Shown here: positions 32,468-41,939 of the stretch, piece after piece
Numbering within the stretch: the first letter of the stretch is position 1
Layout: every line of letters starts with the position of its first letter
Source: DATAYA01 sp963754235
GTDB taxonomy: Bacteria > Pseudomonadota > Alphaproteobacteria > Acetobacterales > Acetobacteraceae
Direction: 5' to 3'
Assembly (NCBI GenBank): GCA_963754235.1
Contig: CAVWFK010000007.1
Coordinates: forward strand, 95,241-159,240
DNA: 64,000 nucleotides
Translations under genes and position numbers: made by a program
Notes under the pieces: model-generated
Told to the model about the DNA's origin: nothing
Seen by the model: only the letters and a program-made list of their open reading frames with translations
The model's database searches: none

Positions 32468-33100
32468 ATGGTCAAATGGTCCCGGGTCGGCTTCGCCACC
32501 CTCGCTGCCGCCGGTGCTTTCGCACTTGCGGCGCCCGCAGCTCTTGCCACACCTATCACCACCACTTTTACCAGCACCCTCAATTTTACGAATGACACGG
32601 CCCTCGGCAGCGGCCCGTTTGGAACGGTCGATGTTTCCCTCACAGGCACCACGGCGACGATCACGTTCACAGCAGACGCGGGATTCGAGTTCATCGACAG
32701 CGACGTGGCAGATGTGAACGTGAACGCGTCCAGTTTCACCTTTTGCCAAACCGCCGCCGCCTGCACCACGGGTCTGAGCGATACAGGATCAAAGAACGTG
32801 GATGGAGAGGGGGTCCTCAACCAGACCACGAAATTCATGAGCGCGTCCACCGGCCACCCGACCGTCGTGTTCACGGAGACGAGCAGCTCGTTCACGACCG
32901 CCGGCACGGTACTCACGCCTAATGGTGGTGGCTTTGACGCCGCGGCTCACGTCCGCATCGTCGGAACCATGACCACCGGGTTTGTAGGGGAAGGTGCTCC
33001 GACCCCCCCGGTTCCAGAGCCCGCCAGCTTGGTGCTCTTGGGCACCTCTCTGGTCGGACTTGGCGTCCTCGCACGCCGCCGCAAGAGCAAGAGCGTGTAA
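32468..33100 (+). CDS. PEP-CTERM sorting-domain protein
   Basis: A 210-residue exported protein. A signal peptide with a strong hydrophobic core (FATLAAAGAFALAAPAALA) is followed by a beta-rich threonine-rich body and the sorting tail PVPEPASLVLLGTSLVGLGV ending in RRRKSKSV. The PEP motif, transmembrane helix and basic end are recognised by an exosortase, which is not in this window. A Shine-Dalgarno AAGGA lies eight bases before the ATG. The upstream region abuts the IS66 element. Confidence 0.92.
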   Translation: MVKWSRVGFATLAAAGAFALAAPAALATPITTTFTSTLNFTNDTALGSGPFGTVDVSLTGTTATITFTADAGFEFIDSDVADVNVNASSFTFCQTAAACTTGLSDTGSKNVDGEGVLNQTTKFMSASTGHPTVVFTETSSSFTTAGTVLTPNGGGFDAAAHVRIVGTMTTGFVGEGAPTPPVPEPASLVLLGTSLVGLGVLARRRKSKSV

Positions 33101-33123
33101 AGAAAACCGACACCTCGACCTCG

Positions 33124-33157
33124 AACTGCGGCGCCTTTAGCGCCGCAGTTTCCTTTA
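33124..33157 (+). terminator. Rho-independent terminator
   Basis: A perfect 11-bp stem (AACTGCGGCGC / GCGCCGCAGTT) with a short CTTTA loop is followed by TTCCTTT, 24 bp after the PEP-CTERM stop codon. Confidence 0.88.
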
Positions 33158-33212
33158 TGCCCCGGTATGATGATGATGATACCGGCGGCCTTCGGTGAGG
33201 ACCGTTATCACC

Positions 33213-33296
33213 CGTCATGGTCGGCGGAGGCCGACCATCCACGTCTTTTGCACAGCCCGCAAAGTCGTGGATGCTCGGCCTCCGCCGAGCATGACG
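33213..33296. repeat. Palindromic intergenic repeat, copy 1
   Basis: About 84 bp: CGTCATGGTCGGCGGAGGCC and complementary sequence fold into a long hairpin, then CATCCACGTC, a variable centre, GTCGTGGATG, and a second hairpin ending in GAGCATGACG. Outer ends are complementary to each other. Similar units lie at 59543-59624 and, split by an insertion, at 35311-35327 plus 36888-36968. Confidence 0.85.
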
Positions 33297-33367
33297 ATGA
33301 GGCTGCCGCCGCACTGCCATGCGTCAGGACCAAAGACCGTTGGCATGATAGAAGCGGGGTGCGCCGG

Positions 33368-34005
33368 CTACCGAGCCCGGCGCCGCAGCACTCCCAATCC
33401 CACCAGGCCGGCGCCGAGAATCGCCAGCGATGCCGGTTCCGGGAGGGGCGGCGGCGGTGTCACCGCGGATGAGAACTCGATCTGCTTGAACTCCTTGAAG
33501 GTTTCGCTCCCCGGGGTGACGATTTCGACCGATTTGATCGTCTCGCCGTCGTTCGACACGATGCCGATCCGGGCGAAGTCAGCGTCCGGTCCGGCCAGGC
33601 CGGTAAAGGTCAGCGTTTGCGCCGCATGGCTCTGGTTGTCCGTCACGATCGCTTCGACGGTGCCAGTGAACCCGCTTCTTTCAAGCTGCCCCGGAACGAG
33701 AAGTCGCTGAACATGTTGGGATCGACCGGCGTGAAGGTGAGCTGCGTCAGTACTCCGCTCATCACCGGCTTGATGGTGGCGAAGCCCGAGCCGGTATCGA
33801 CGTTCCCGATCGTGCTCACGTTCACGACCGGCCCTGAGACGTTGCTGCCGACCATGCCGCTGAAGCTAGAGACGTCCTTGTTCGCCACATCGATGAAGAA
33901 CATGTCTCCGCCCGGATTTGGGTCGATGATAAACGTGGCGTGGGCGGCCGATGTCACGCCCAGAAACGCGCTCACCGCGAATCCGGCCAAGAGGAATTGA
34001 CGCAC
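33368..34005 (-). CDS. PEP-CTERM protein, first tandem copy (one frameshift)
   Basis: Signal peptide MRQFLLAGFAVSAFLGVTSA, then HATFIIDPNPGG and KDVSSFSGMVGSNVSGPVVN. The frame is lost at a CCC run at 33671-33673. Adding one base restores KEAGFTGTVEAIVTDNQ and continues to the PEP tail PLPEPASLAILGAGLVGLGV. The residues match its neighbour at 34332-34976 closely, so the two are a tandem duplication. The break is probably a homopolymer artefact. Confidence 0.85.
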
Positions 34006-34331
34006 AGGGTATATCTCCGCGGTTTTCGTGTAAGTCCCGGGATTCGACGCAATATCGATGCCAGAGGAAATTCGCTCGCGCGATCAGCCTCTTGCCTCGG
34101 CCGAGCCGTGAAGATGTAAAATCTACCGGCACAACCGTCAATCGAACGGCCGGCCTCCTTTTGACGTGATTGATAGTACGCCGTTGAGAAGCAAGCAAAA
34201 CCTATGTGGGAAGGTTAGCTTCAACTTACTGCGGCACTGTCAAGGAAGCCGACATATCATAACCCTGGCGTCTGTCCCGTGGTCAGCCCTTGCGCACGGC
34301 CCGAAATTCCACGCGCGCACGACCGCGTGTT

Positions 34332-34976
34332 CTACTGATATGAGTGAGTCCTGCGGCGCAACGCTCCCAACCCCGCCATAGCCGCGCCAAGGATCAGCAG
34401 CGATGCCGGTTCGGGGACGGGGTGCGGCGGCGATGCGCGCGAGAACTCGATCTGCTTGACCTGTCTGAAACGCTCGTTGCGCGGGGTGAGGATTTCAACC
34501 GATTTGATCGTCTCGCCGTCGAGGGACACGATCCCGATCCGGCCAAAATCGGCGTTTGGTCCGGCCAAGCCCGTAAAGGTCAAGGTTTGCGCCGGATTGC
34601 CCTGGTTGTCGGTCACGATCGCCTCGACGGTGCCGCTGAACCTGCCTCGCGCAAGCTGGCCCCGAAACGAGAAGCCGCCGAACAGGGTGGGATCGACCGG
34701 CGTGAAAGTGAGCTGCGTCAGCAATCCGCCCTTCACGGGCTTGATGGTGGCGAATCCCGAGCCGGTATTGACGTTCCGGACCGTGCTGACGTTCACCGCC
34801 GGCCCGTGGCCATTGCCGCCGACATTGCCGCTGAAGCTCGAGACGTCCTTGTTGGCCGCGTCGATGAAAAACTTGTGCCCACCTGGATCGGGATCGATGA
34901 TGAAGGTTGCGTGAGCGGCCGACGTCACGACCAGAAGCGCGGCCGCCGCGAGCCCGGCCAGGAGGAACTGACGCAT
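34332..34976 (-). CDS. PEP-CTERM protein, second tandem copy
   Basis: An intact paralogue of the preceding gene, about 214 residues: signal peptide MRQFLLAGLAAAALLVVTSA, body with DAANKDVSSFSGNVGGNGHG and ETIKSVEILTPRNERFRQVK, and tail PVPEPASLLILGAAMAGLGA with RRR. The ATG at 34976 is preferred over one 39 bp upstream because the sister gene starts at the same place. Probably an exosortase-processed surface or matrix protein. Confidence 0.88.
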   Translation of the reverse strand: MRQFLLAGLAAAALLVVTSAAHATFIIDPDPGGHKFFIDAANKDVSSFSGNVGGNGHGPAVNVSTVRNVNTGSGFATIKPVKGGLLTQLTFTPVDPTLFGGFSFRGQLARGRFSGTVEAIVTDNQGNPAQTLTFTGLAGPNADFGRIGIVSLDGETIKSVEILTPRNERFRQVKQIEFSRASPPHPVPEPASLLILGAAMAGLGALRRRTHSYQ

Positions 34977-35310
34977 TTGGGGTTCTCCGCGTGCTGTGCC
35001 TACCATGATATGCAATTCTCATGCCGGCGAAATTGATGAGCACGATCAGCAGCTTATCGCCTCAGAGTTGCGGAGATGTAAAAAGCGCCGACACAACCGC
35101 CAGCCGAGCCGCGGACGCTCTTGCCGGTGTCGGCCGCACAAGTTTGAAAACACAGGAAACTCCGGCCCCGCAATCCCGCGGCCTCGAACTCGACCCTGTC
35201 GAGAACTGCCGCTGTCAAATGCTAAGAATTTACGTCGACCGACCATTCTGCGCTGCCCTGGGCTCACGCCAGGTGCCGAATGTAATAACCGTTCCATAGT
35301 GTTGACATTC

Positions 35311-35327
35311 CGTCATGGTCGGCGAAG
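35311..35327. repeat. Palindromic repeat copy 2, left part
   Basis: CGTCATGGTCGGCGAAG is the first 17 bases of the intergenic repeat also seen at 33213. The copy is interrupted here by the IS1182-type insertion and resumes at 36888. The final GAAG is duplicated on the other side. Confidence 0.85.
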
Positions 35328-36887
35328 CAGGCTGTGCGAGAACCTGAGTTTTGATTGAAGGGCGGTCAAGGCTGGGGTCTGTGGCAGCGGCGGTCCCGCT
35401 CCGGTCAGGCGAGTGCGGCGGCGAGGCTGGCGGGGCCGAGGAGCTTGCTGAGGCGTCCGATATTGTAGGCGAGCACGGCGAGCGCGGTTTCGGTGGCCGC
35501 CTTGGCCTTGCCGCGCAGCAGGAAGCGACCGCCCAGGAGGTATTTCAGCGCCGCAAACGGGTGCTCGGCCGTGCATCGGCGCAACCGCATCAGCGACGGG
35601 TCCGCCGCGATCCGTGCCGCCATCCGGTCGAGCGCCGGTTGGTCGATCAGTCGATAGACGTGGCGTCGGTCGGCCCCCGTGCAGCGCGACTTCAGCGGAC
35701 ATCCGGCACAGCTTTCGGCCCGGTAGCGCACGGCGTTGTCCGACCTGTGCCCGCCGTTGCGAACCAGGCGGCGCCCGGCCGGGCAGGTCATCGTGTCGGT
35801 CTCGGCATCGTAGCGGAAGGCCATCGGCGCAAAGTAGTCGCCTCGCCGGTTGACCTGCGCCGGCGGCCGCACTGCGGCGGCGATGCCCTCGGCCTCGCAT
35901 TGCGCGGCCTGCGTCGCATTGGCGTAGCCGGTATCGGCAACCACCGTCAGCGCCGCGGCGCCGAGTACCGCCTTGCCGCGAGCGCCATCGGCAGCAGCTG
36001 GCGAAGGTCGTTCGCATCCGTGGTCACCTCGTGGTGGAGGATCATGTGGCTGGCCGGATCGACCGCGATCTGCACGTTGTAGGAGGGCGGCTTGGCCCCG
36101 GCGCCGCTGCCCATCGGCCGTGCGTCGGGCTCGCCGGCGACGCCGAGCTCGCGACCCTCCTCGCGCAGCCGCTGCGCCAGCTCGGCAACCTTGCCGCGCT
36201 TGGCGCGCAGCACCGCCAGCGCCTCCGTGACCGCTTGCCCGCTCGCCTCGTCCGGCTCGGCCGCGTCGGCCGCGTCCATCGCCGCCAGGTGGTCGGCGAT
36301 CGCTTGGTCGAGGCGCGCGATCTCCGCCGCCGCCTCGGCGCGGCTCATCACCTGCTTGCGGCTCGCCGCCGCGCGGACCTTGCTGCCGTCGATCGCCGCG
36401 ATGCCGCCGGCGAACAGGCCGCGGTCGCGGCAGAACCGAACCAGCGCGCCGCAGCTGGCGATGATCTGCGGGCCGTTGTCGCGCCGGAAGTCGGCGATCG
36501 TCTTGAAGTCGGGGGTCAGCCGGCCCAGCAGCCACATCAGCTCGACGTTGCGCTGGCATTCGCGCTCCAGCTTGCGCGACGAGCGAACCCCGTTGAGGGT
36601 GCCGTAGATATAGAGCTTGAGCAGATCGCGCGGATCGTAGCCCGGGCGGCCCTCCCGCGCCGGCACCGCTCGCTCGAAGCCCAGAGCTGGCATGTCGAGG
36701 CTGGTCACGAACGCGTCGATCACTCGCACCACCGCGTCGGCGGCGACGTAGTCGTCCACCGCCGGCGGCAACAGCGTCACCTGTCCGCGATCGACACCTT
36801 CGATAAACCCCATGCCGCATTCCCCCGCGAATTGAGGGAGGATTCTAGAATGACGAGTCCGCGCGACGCGAGTTTTCACACAGCCTG
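35328..36887 (-). mobile_element. IS1182-family insertion sequence, 1,560 bp
   Basis: Terminal inverted repeats begin CAGGCTGTGCGAGAAC (left) and CAGGCTGTGTGAAAAC (right, read inward). The flanking four bases GAAG are directly repeated (35324-35327 and 36888-36891). The single minus-strand transposase fits IS1182. The target was the loop/stem of a palindromic intergenic repeat, which can be rebuilt perfectly by excising the element and one GAAG. Confidence 0.9.
35405..36813 (-). CDS. IS1182-type DDE transposase (one frameshift)
   Basis: The N-terminal half reads MGFIEGVDRGQVTLLPPAVD, RPGYDPRDLLKLYIYGTLNG, SSRKLERECQRNVELMWLLG and DFKTIADFRRDNG (family hallmarks), then AAIDGSKVRAAASR with the first catalytic Asp. 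The frame shifts near 35,970. The second frame gives VVADTGYANATQAAQCEAEG, a cysteine-rich CAGCPLKSRCTG stretch and the C-terminal CTAEHPFAALKYLLGGRFLL. Both halves belong together. The break may be an artefact. Confidence 0.88.
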
Positions 36888-36968
36888 GAAGGCCGACCAT
36901 CCACGTCTTTGACACGGCACGAGAAGCCGTGGATGCCCGGCCTTCGCTGGCCTTCGCCGGGCATGACG
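36888..36968. repeat. Palindromic repeat copy 2, right part
   Basis: Starts with the duplicated GAAG, continues GGCCGACCATCCACGTC, centre, GCCGTGGATGCCCGGC, and ends GGGCATGACG, completing the repeat whose left part is at 35311-35327. Confidence 0.85.
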
Positions 36969-37007
36969 GTGCAGGCTTCGATGAGTCGAGATGAAGGGCG
37001 CCTGGTC

Positions 37008-37424
37008 TCAGGCCTGCACCACCACGTATTCGTCCTCGACCTCCACGGGGTAGGACTCGGCCACGAACGGTCCCTGCACCAGCGCCTCACCCGGCTCGAC
37101 CGCGACGTCGAAGCGGCGGACGAACACCCGCCCCGGATCGCACCAGGACTGGCCGGTGCGCACATCGAACATCCAGCCGTGCCAGGGGCACTTGACCAGC
37201 TCGCCCTCGCGCGAGCGGCGGTATTCGCCGGGATGGCTCGCCTCCACCATGCCGACCAGGTGGCCGCGGCACATCGGGCCGCCCTGGTGCGGGCAGCGAT
37301 CCAGCAGGGCGAAATACTCTCCGCCGATGTTGAACACGCCGATCCGCCGGCCCGCGACGGTGACTATCTTCCGCTCCCCCGGCGTGATCTCGACGGCGCG
37401 CGCAACCACGTGCTTGGCAATCAC
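37008..37424 (-). CDS. Rieske [2Fe-2S] ferredoxin
   Basis: A 138-residue single Rieske domain. The cluster ligands are in CPHQGGPM and CPWHGWMFDV, separated by 36 residues. No signal or membrane helix, so it is a soluble electron carrier of the kind serving non-haem oxygenases. Its start overlaps the stop of the upstream amidohydrolase by four bases, and a second amidohydrolase follows the same pattern. The three genes form one operon, probably for degrading an aromatic or cyclic carboxylate, although no oxygenase is visible. Confidence 0.9.
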   Translation of the reverse strand: MIAKHVVARAVEITPGERKIVTVAGRRIGVFNIGGEYFALLDRCPHQGGPMCRGHLVGMVEASHPGEYRRSREGELVKCPWHGWMFDVRTGQSWCDPGRVFVRRFDVAVEPGEALVQGPFVAESYPVEVEDEYVVVQA

Positions 37425-38548
37425 GGCAGGCTATAGACGTGCCGCGCATTGCCCCCGAACACCATCCGCCGCTCGTCCTCCGACAGGCGGATCTTGAAGG
37501 CATCGCGGGGCTCGTCGAAATCCCAGTGCGGGTAGTCAGTCGCGAACAGGATGCGGTCCCAGCCGATCCAGTCGATGATGTCGCGCAGGTCGCGCGGCCG
37601 CTCCGGCTCGTCCATCGGCTGCGTCGTGAACCAGAGATTCTCGCGCATGAACTCCGATGGCGGCCGGGTCAGGTACGGCACCTCGTCGCGCATCCGCGCC
37701 CAGTGCTGATCGAGCCGCCACGCGAGCGAGGGCGCCCAGGCGAATCCCGCCTCCACGATCACCGCGCGCAATTGCGGCAGATGCGCGAACACGCCCTCGC
37801 AGATCAGGCTCGCCGCCACCGCCTGCTGCGAGATCGCGACCTCGTGGTGCTCCTCGACATAGAAGCTCGGCCAGCCGGTCGGCGTGACCGCGTGGCCGTT
37901 ATAGCCCGAGGTGTGCAGCCCGACCGGCAGGGAATTGGCGGCGGCGGCCTCGTAGATCGGCCAGTAGCGGCGCCGGCCCAGCGGCTCGATCGAGTGCGTC
38001 ACCATCGCGACCTGCACGAAATCCGGATGCCCGGCCCAGTGCTCGAGCTCGGCGACCGCGGCCGCCGCATCCTCGCCCGGCAGCGCGATCGAGCCTTTCA
38101 GGCGCCGCTCCGGTCCGGTCCAGGTCGCGACCTGCCACTCGTTGATGGCGCGGCACAGCGCGACGCCGAGTTCCTGGTTGCGCTGATCCATCCCCGTCGG
38201 CGCCAGCAGATGCAGGATGCCGCAATCCATGTCGTAGGCGTCGAGCAGTTGCGCGCGCAGGAAATCGAGGTCGGCGCCAGGCGGCGCGCCGTTGGGCGGC
38301 CAGGCATCGGCGCGCGACAGCGCCGGCGCCGCCTTCGGATACGGCGCCGATGCGGTGAACGGAACCGGCAGGCGCAGGCCGTAGGTGTCGAGATGGTCGC
38401 GCCAGCGCTGTGCGAGGAACGGGTAGAGGTCGCGCACCGAACGCATCGCCGGATGGATGTCGCAGTCGATGATGCCCAGGCGCGTGGCGGCGCCAGTGAC
38501 GGCGCCGGCGGCGGGAGACTCGATGGTGCGGACGTCATCGGGGGTCAT
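37421..38548 (-). CDS. Amidohydrolase-2 family protein
   Basis: A 375-residue TIM-barrel hydrolase/decarboxylase of the ACMSD-like group. The N-terminal metal motif is LGIIDCDIHPAMRSV. Later landmarks are GLHTSGYNGHAVTPTGWPSF, a conserved EEHHEVAISQQAVAASLICE helix, and the C-terminal FATDYPHWDFDEPRDAFK with the catalytic Asp. It is overlapped at both ends by four bases with its neighbours, so translation is coupled. Confidence 0.88.
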   Translation of the reverse strand: MTPDDVRTIESPAAGAVTGAATRLGIIDCDIHPAMRSVRDLYPFLAQRWRDHLDTYGLRLPVPFTASAPYPKAAPALSRADAWPPNGAPPGADLDFLRAQLLDAYDMDCGILHLLAPTGMDQRNQELGVALCRAINEWQVATWTGPERRLKGSIALPGEDAAAAVAELEHWAGHPDFVQVAMVTHSIEPLGRRRYWPIYEAAAANSLPVGLHTSGYNGHAVTPTGWPSFYVEEHHEVAISQQAVAASLICEGVFAHLPQLRAVIVEAGFAWAPSLAWRLDQHWARMRDEVPYLTRPPSEFMRENLWFTTQPMDEPERPRDLRDIIDWIGWDRILFATDYPHWDFDEPRDAFKIRLSEDERRMVFGGNARHVYSLP

Positions 38549-39672
38549 GTCGCGTCCTCCTGCAATCGAGGATAGGTCTCGCGCGCGTTCTCCGCCAGCA
38601 GGCGCGGCAGCAACGCCTCGGGAATGCCGGCGGGCAGCGCGTCAGCGCCGTCAAAATGCCAATGCGGATAGTCGGTCGAGAACAGCAGCATCCGGTCGCT
38701 GCCGAGCTGCGCCAGCACCCGCGCCATGTCGGCGGGCGCGGGCGGCGCGTCGGTCGGCTGGAGGGTCACGCGGACGTGTTCGCGGATGATGTCGGCGGGC
38801 GCGCGATCGACCCAGGGCACCTCGGCGCGCATCGCCCGCCAGGTGCGGGTGGCGCGCCAGAGGAATTGCGGCAGCCAGGTGAAGCCCGCCTCGATCAGCA
38901 CGACACGCAGCCGCGGGAACTCGGCGAACGCGCCTTCCGAAACCAGGCTCAGCAATTGCGCCTGGAACGCGTGCGACTGCACCACGGTGTCTTCGAAATG
39001 CGTGGACGGCCAGCCATTGCTGGTGATCGCGTGCTTGAACATGCTGCCGGCGTGGATACCGAGCGGCATTCCGTGGCGCTCGGCCGCGCGCAGCATCGGC
39101 CAGAACATCCGCCGCCCGAGCGGCGCCTCGCCCATTGCCGGCAGCAGCACTTGCACGAAGCGGCGGTCGGCGGCGACGCGCTCGATCTCGGCCGCGGCCA
39201 GCTCGGGATCGCGCAGCGGCACCAGGGCCGAGCCGCGCAGGCGCGGGTCGCGATCGAGCCATTCGCGCGCCAGCCACTCGTTCACCGCGCGGCACAGCGC
39301 CGCCGACATGTCCGCGTTCGGCAGCGCCTGCACGGCGTAGAGCGGATTGCAGATCGCGATCGCAGTGCCGAACGCATCCAGCGCCTGCGCGATCAGCGCC
39401 GCCGGATCGCTGCCCGGCTTCCCGTCCTTGATCCGCCAGTCGGGCCGCGCATGGGCGGGCACGCGCGTCGGATAGCTGGACGGATCGAGCCCGTCGATGC
39501 CGCGCAGCGTGATCTGCTCGCGCCAGTGGGTCGAGAGATAGGGCAGCAGCGCCGCCATCCCCGGCACGGCGGGATGGATGTCGCAATCGATGGCACCCGC
39601 TGCCGGCAGCGGCACGCGGCCCGCCGGGTGACGCGGTGCCGGCCGCGCGATCGTCTCGCTCACGGCTGTCAT
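38545..39672 (-). CDS. Amidohydrolase-2 family protein
   Basis: A paralogue of the previous gene with the same layout: AAGAIDCDIHPAVPGMAALL metal motif, LGIHAGSMFKHAITSNGWPS, SLVSEGAFAEFPRLRVVLIE and LFSTDYPHWHFDGADAL. About 375 residues. The start is 39672 (MTAVSETIARP) or 39684. Upstream open sequence is non-coding-like. As first gene of the operon it faces the divergent oxidoreductase gene, with a shared 80-bp promoter region. Confidence 0.86.
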   Translation of the reverse strand: MTAVSETIARPAPRHPAGRVPLPAAGAIDCDIHPAVPGMAALLPYLSTHWREQITLRGIDGLDPSSYPTRVPAHARPDWRIKDGKPGSDPAALIAQALDAFGTAIAICNPLYAVQALPNADMSAALCRAVNEWLAREWLDRDPRLRGSALVPLRDPELAAAEIERVAADRRFVQVLLPAMGEAPLGRRMFWPMLRAAERHGMPLGIHAGSMFKHAITSNGWPSTHFEDTVVQSHAFQAQLLSLVSEGAFAEFPRLRVVLIEAGFTWLPQFLWRATRTWRAMRAEVPWVDRAPADIIREHVRVTLQPTDAPPAPADMARVLAQLGSDRMLLFSTDYPHWHFDGADALPAGIPEALLPRLLAENARETYPRLQEDAT

Positions 39673-39755
39673 CCTCCCTGCCATCTTGGCGCCGCCCGCA
39701 CGTGCCGCCATCATACGCCGCGGAGGAAGACCATGTCGAACCGGTGGCCGGAGCG

Positions 39756-40754
39756 ATGATCGGGATGGCGGTGCTCGGGTGCGGGCGGATCGGCCGGATG
39801 CACGCGGGCGTGCTCTCGCGCCATCCCGCGGTGCGGCTGGCCGCCGTGTTCGACATCGTGCCCGAGGCGGCGGCGCGCACCGCGTCCGAACTCGGTGTTC
39901 CCGCGGCACCATCGGTCGAGGCCGTGCTGGCGATGCCGGAGGTGCGCGCGGTGCTGATCGCGACGCCGACGCCCACGCACGTGCCCCTGATCGAGGCCGC
40001 GGCACGGGCCGGCCGTGCCATACTGTGCGAGAAGCCGATCGACCTCGATACCGCGCGCGCGACGTCCTGCCGCGACCGCATCGCACCGCTCGACCCGACG
40101 GTGATGATCGGCTTCAATCGCCGCTTCGATCCCTCGTTCCGCGCGCTGCGCGAGCGGCTGGCGGCGGGCGAGATCGGCGCGCTCGAGCAGCTCTCGATCA
40201 TCAGCCGCGATCCGGCGCCGCCGCCGGCCGAGTATGTCGCCGCCTCGGGCGGACTGTTCCGCGACATGGCGATCCACGACCTCGACATGGCGCGCGCGCT
40301 CGCGGGCGAGATCGTGGAAGTGTTTGCGGCCGGTGCGAACTTGATCGACCCGGCGATCGAGGCGGCGGGCGACATCGATGCCGCAATGCTGACCTTGCGC
40401 GCACGCTCGGGGGCGCTTGTGCATATCAGCAACAGCCGCCGCTGCGCCTACGGCTACGACCAGCGGATCGAGGCGTTCGGCGCCGGGGGGATGTTGCAGG
40501 CGCTGAACCGGCAGGCGACCACGGTGCGCGCGTGGACCGATGCGCGCGGCGATGCCGGCGACCCGGCGCTGCATTTCTTCATCGAGCGCTATGCCGATGC
40601 CTATGCCGCCGAGATCGATTTTTTTGTCCGATGCGTCGAGACCGGGGCGGCACCCAGCCCCTCCTTCGACGACGGGCTGCAAGCGCTGCGTCTGGCCGAC
40701 GCGGCGGAGGCGAGCCTGCGCAGCGGCCGGACGGTGCGGCTCGACGCGACCTGA
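39756..40754 (+). CDS. Gfo/Idh/MocA oxidoreductase (inositol 2-dehydrogenase-like)
   Basis: A 332-residue NAD(P)-dependent dehydrogenase. The Rossmann start is MAVLGCGRIGRMHAGVLSRH. The family lysine lies in AILCEKPIDLD, and the catalytic domain has MIGFNRRFDPSFRALRERLA and SGGLFRDMAIHDLDMARALA with the histidine and aspartates used by inositol dehydrogenases. The substrate is not certain. It diverges from the amidohydrolase operon and ends 12 bp from the convergent CCA transferase gene. Confidence 0.88.
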   Translation: MIGMAVLGCGRIGRMHAGVLSRHPAVRLAAVFDIVPEAAARTASELGVPAAPSVEAVLAMPEVRAVLIATPTPTHVPLIEAAARAGRAILCEKPIDLDTARATSCRDRIAPLDPTVMIGFNRRFDPSFRALRERLAAGEIGALEQLSIISRDPAPPPAEYVAASGGLFRDMAIHDLDMARALAGEIVEVFAAGANLIDPAIEAAGDIDAAMLTLRARSGALVHISNSRRCAYGYDQRIEAFGAGGMLQALNRQATTVRAWTDARGDAGDPALHFFIERYADAYAAEIDFFVRCVETGAAPSPSFDDGLQALRLADAAEASLRSGRTVRLDAT

Positions 40755-40766
40755 TCGAAACGCCGT

Positions 40767-41939
40767 TCAGCCCTCACGCCTTCGCGACAGCTCCGCGCGG
40801 CAGGCGGCGGCGTCGGCCACGCACCCGCCGGCGAGCCACCACTCGCGCACCTCGCGCAGCAGCCGCCCGACCTGCGGCCCCGGCGCCACACCGAGCGCCA
40901 CCGCGTCGCGGCCGGCCAGCGGAAAGATCGGGCGCGGCATCGCCGCCAGCCGCGCGCGCAGGCCGCCGTCGCCGCCTTCGAGCCACAGCCGGTCGATCAG
41001 CGCGTCGGCCGGCGTGTCCGCAAGCAGCCGGCGCAGCGCTGCGTCGTCCATCTCCGGCGAGGCGAGCGGGGCGGCGCGGATCGCCAGCAACCGCTCGGCC
41101 TCCGCGGTGGAGAGCCGCAGTCGAGCGGCCAGCGCCTCGGCGTCGCCGTCGAACAGGGCAGAAAACCGCAGCAGCGGATCGGCAGGCGCCCCCGCCGCAA
41201 TGAGCTGATCGAGCCGCGACAGAGAAAAACCCTCCGGCAGCACCGCGCCGAGCACGCCGAGTTCCGCCATCAGCGCCAGCGACGCGCGCGGATCGGGGGC
41301 GGCGAGGATGCGCTTGAGTTCGCTCCACACCCGCTCGGCCGAGAGCCGCGAGAGGCCCGGCACGCCGGCTGCGATCGCCGCCACCGCCTCGGCCTCCGGC
41401 GCGCCGCCGTAGCGGGCGAAGAAGCGGAAGAAGCGAAGGATGCGCAGATAGTCCTCGGCGATGCGCGCCGCGGCGTCGCCCACGAACCGCACCCGGCGGG
41501 CACGCAAATCGGCAACACCGGAAAAATAGTCGAACACCTCGCCCGCCGGCGTCATCGACATCGCATTGATGGTGAAGTCCCGCCGCGCCGCGTCGGCCCG
41601 CCAGTCATCGGTCCAGGCGACGCGCGCGTGCCGCCCGTCGGTCGCCTGGTCGCGGCGCAAGGTCGTGATCTCGAAACCCCGGCCCCCGCTCACCGCGGTG
41701 ACCGTTCCGTGGTCGATCCCGGTCGGCACCGCGCGCAGCCCGGCGGCCGTCAGCGCGCGCGTCACCTGCTCGGGCGGCAGGGGGTCGCCAGATCGACGTC
41801 GGCGACCGGCAGCCCGGCGATCGCGTCACGCACCGCGCCGCCGACCACCCGCGCCTCCGGCAGCGCCGCCAGCACCGGCCGCAGCGCGGGGTCGCTCAGG
41901 AAGGGCGGCGCGATCCGCAGGGCGGGCGGCTCGGTCATC
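40767..41939 (-). CDS. CCA tRNA nucleotidyltransferase / poly(A) polymerase (one frameshift)
   Basis: Class II nucleotidyltransferase that adds or repairs the tRNA CCA end. From the ATG at 41939 it reads EARVVGGAVRDAIAGLPVAD with the DVDLATP catalytic aspartates. It then loses frame at a run of five C near 41790, where adding one C gives ATPLPPEQVTRAL. The rest follows: GRHARVAWTDDWRADAARRD, FTINAMSM, and the RNA-binding head AEDYLRILRFFRFFARYGG. An essential-type gene with a single homopolymer slip, most likely intact in the organism. It overlaps DUF6111 by five bases. Confidence 0.88.

Noticed and set aside
35405..36912. Plus-strand proteins opposite the IS1182 transposase
   Set aside because: They mirror the transposase codons and have no independent support.
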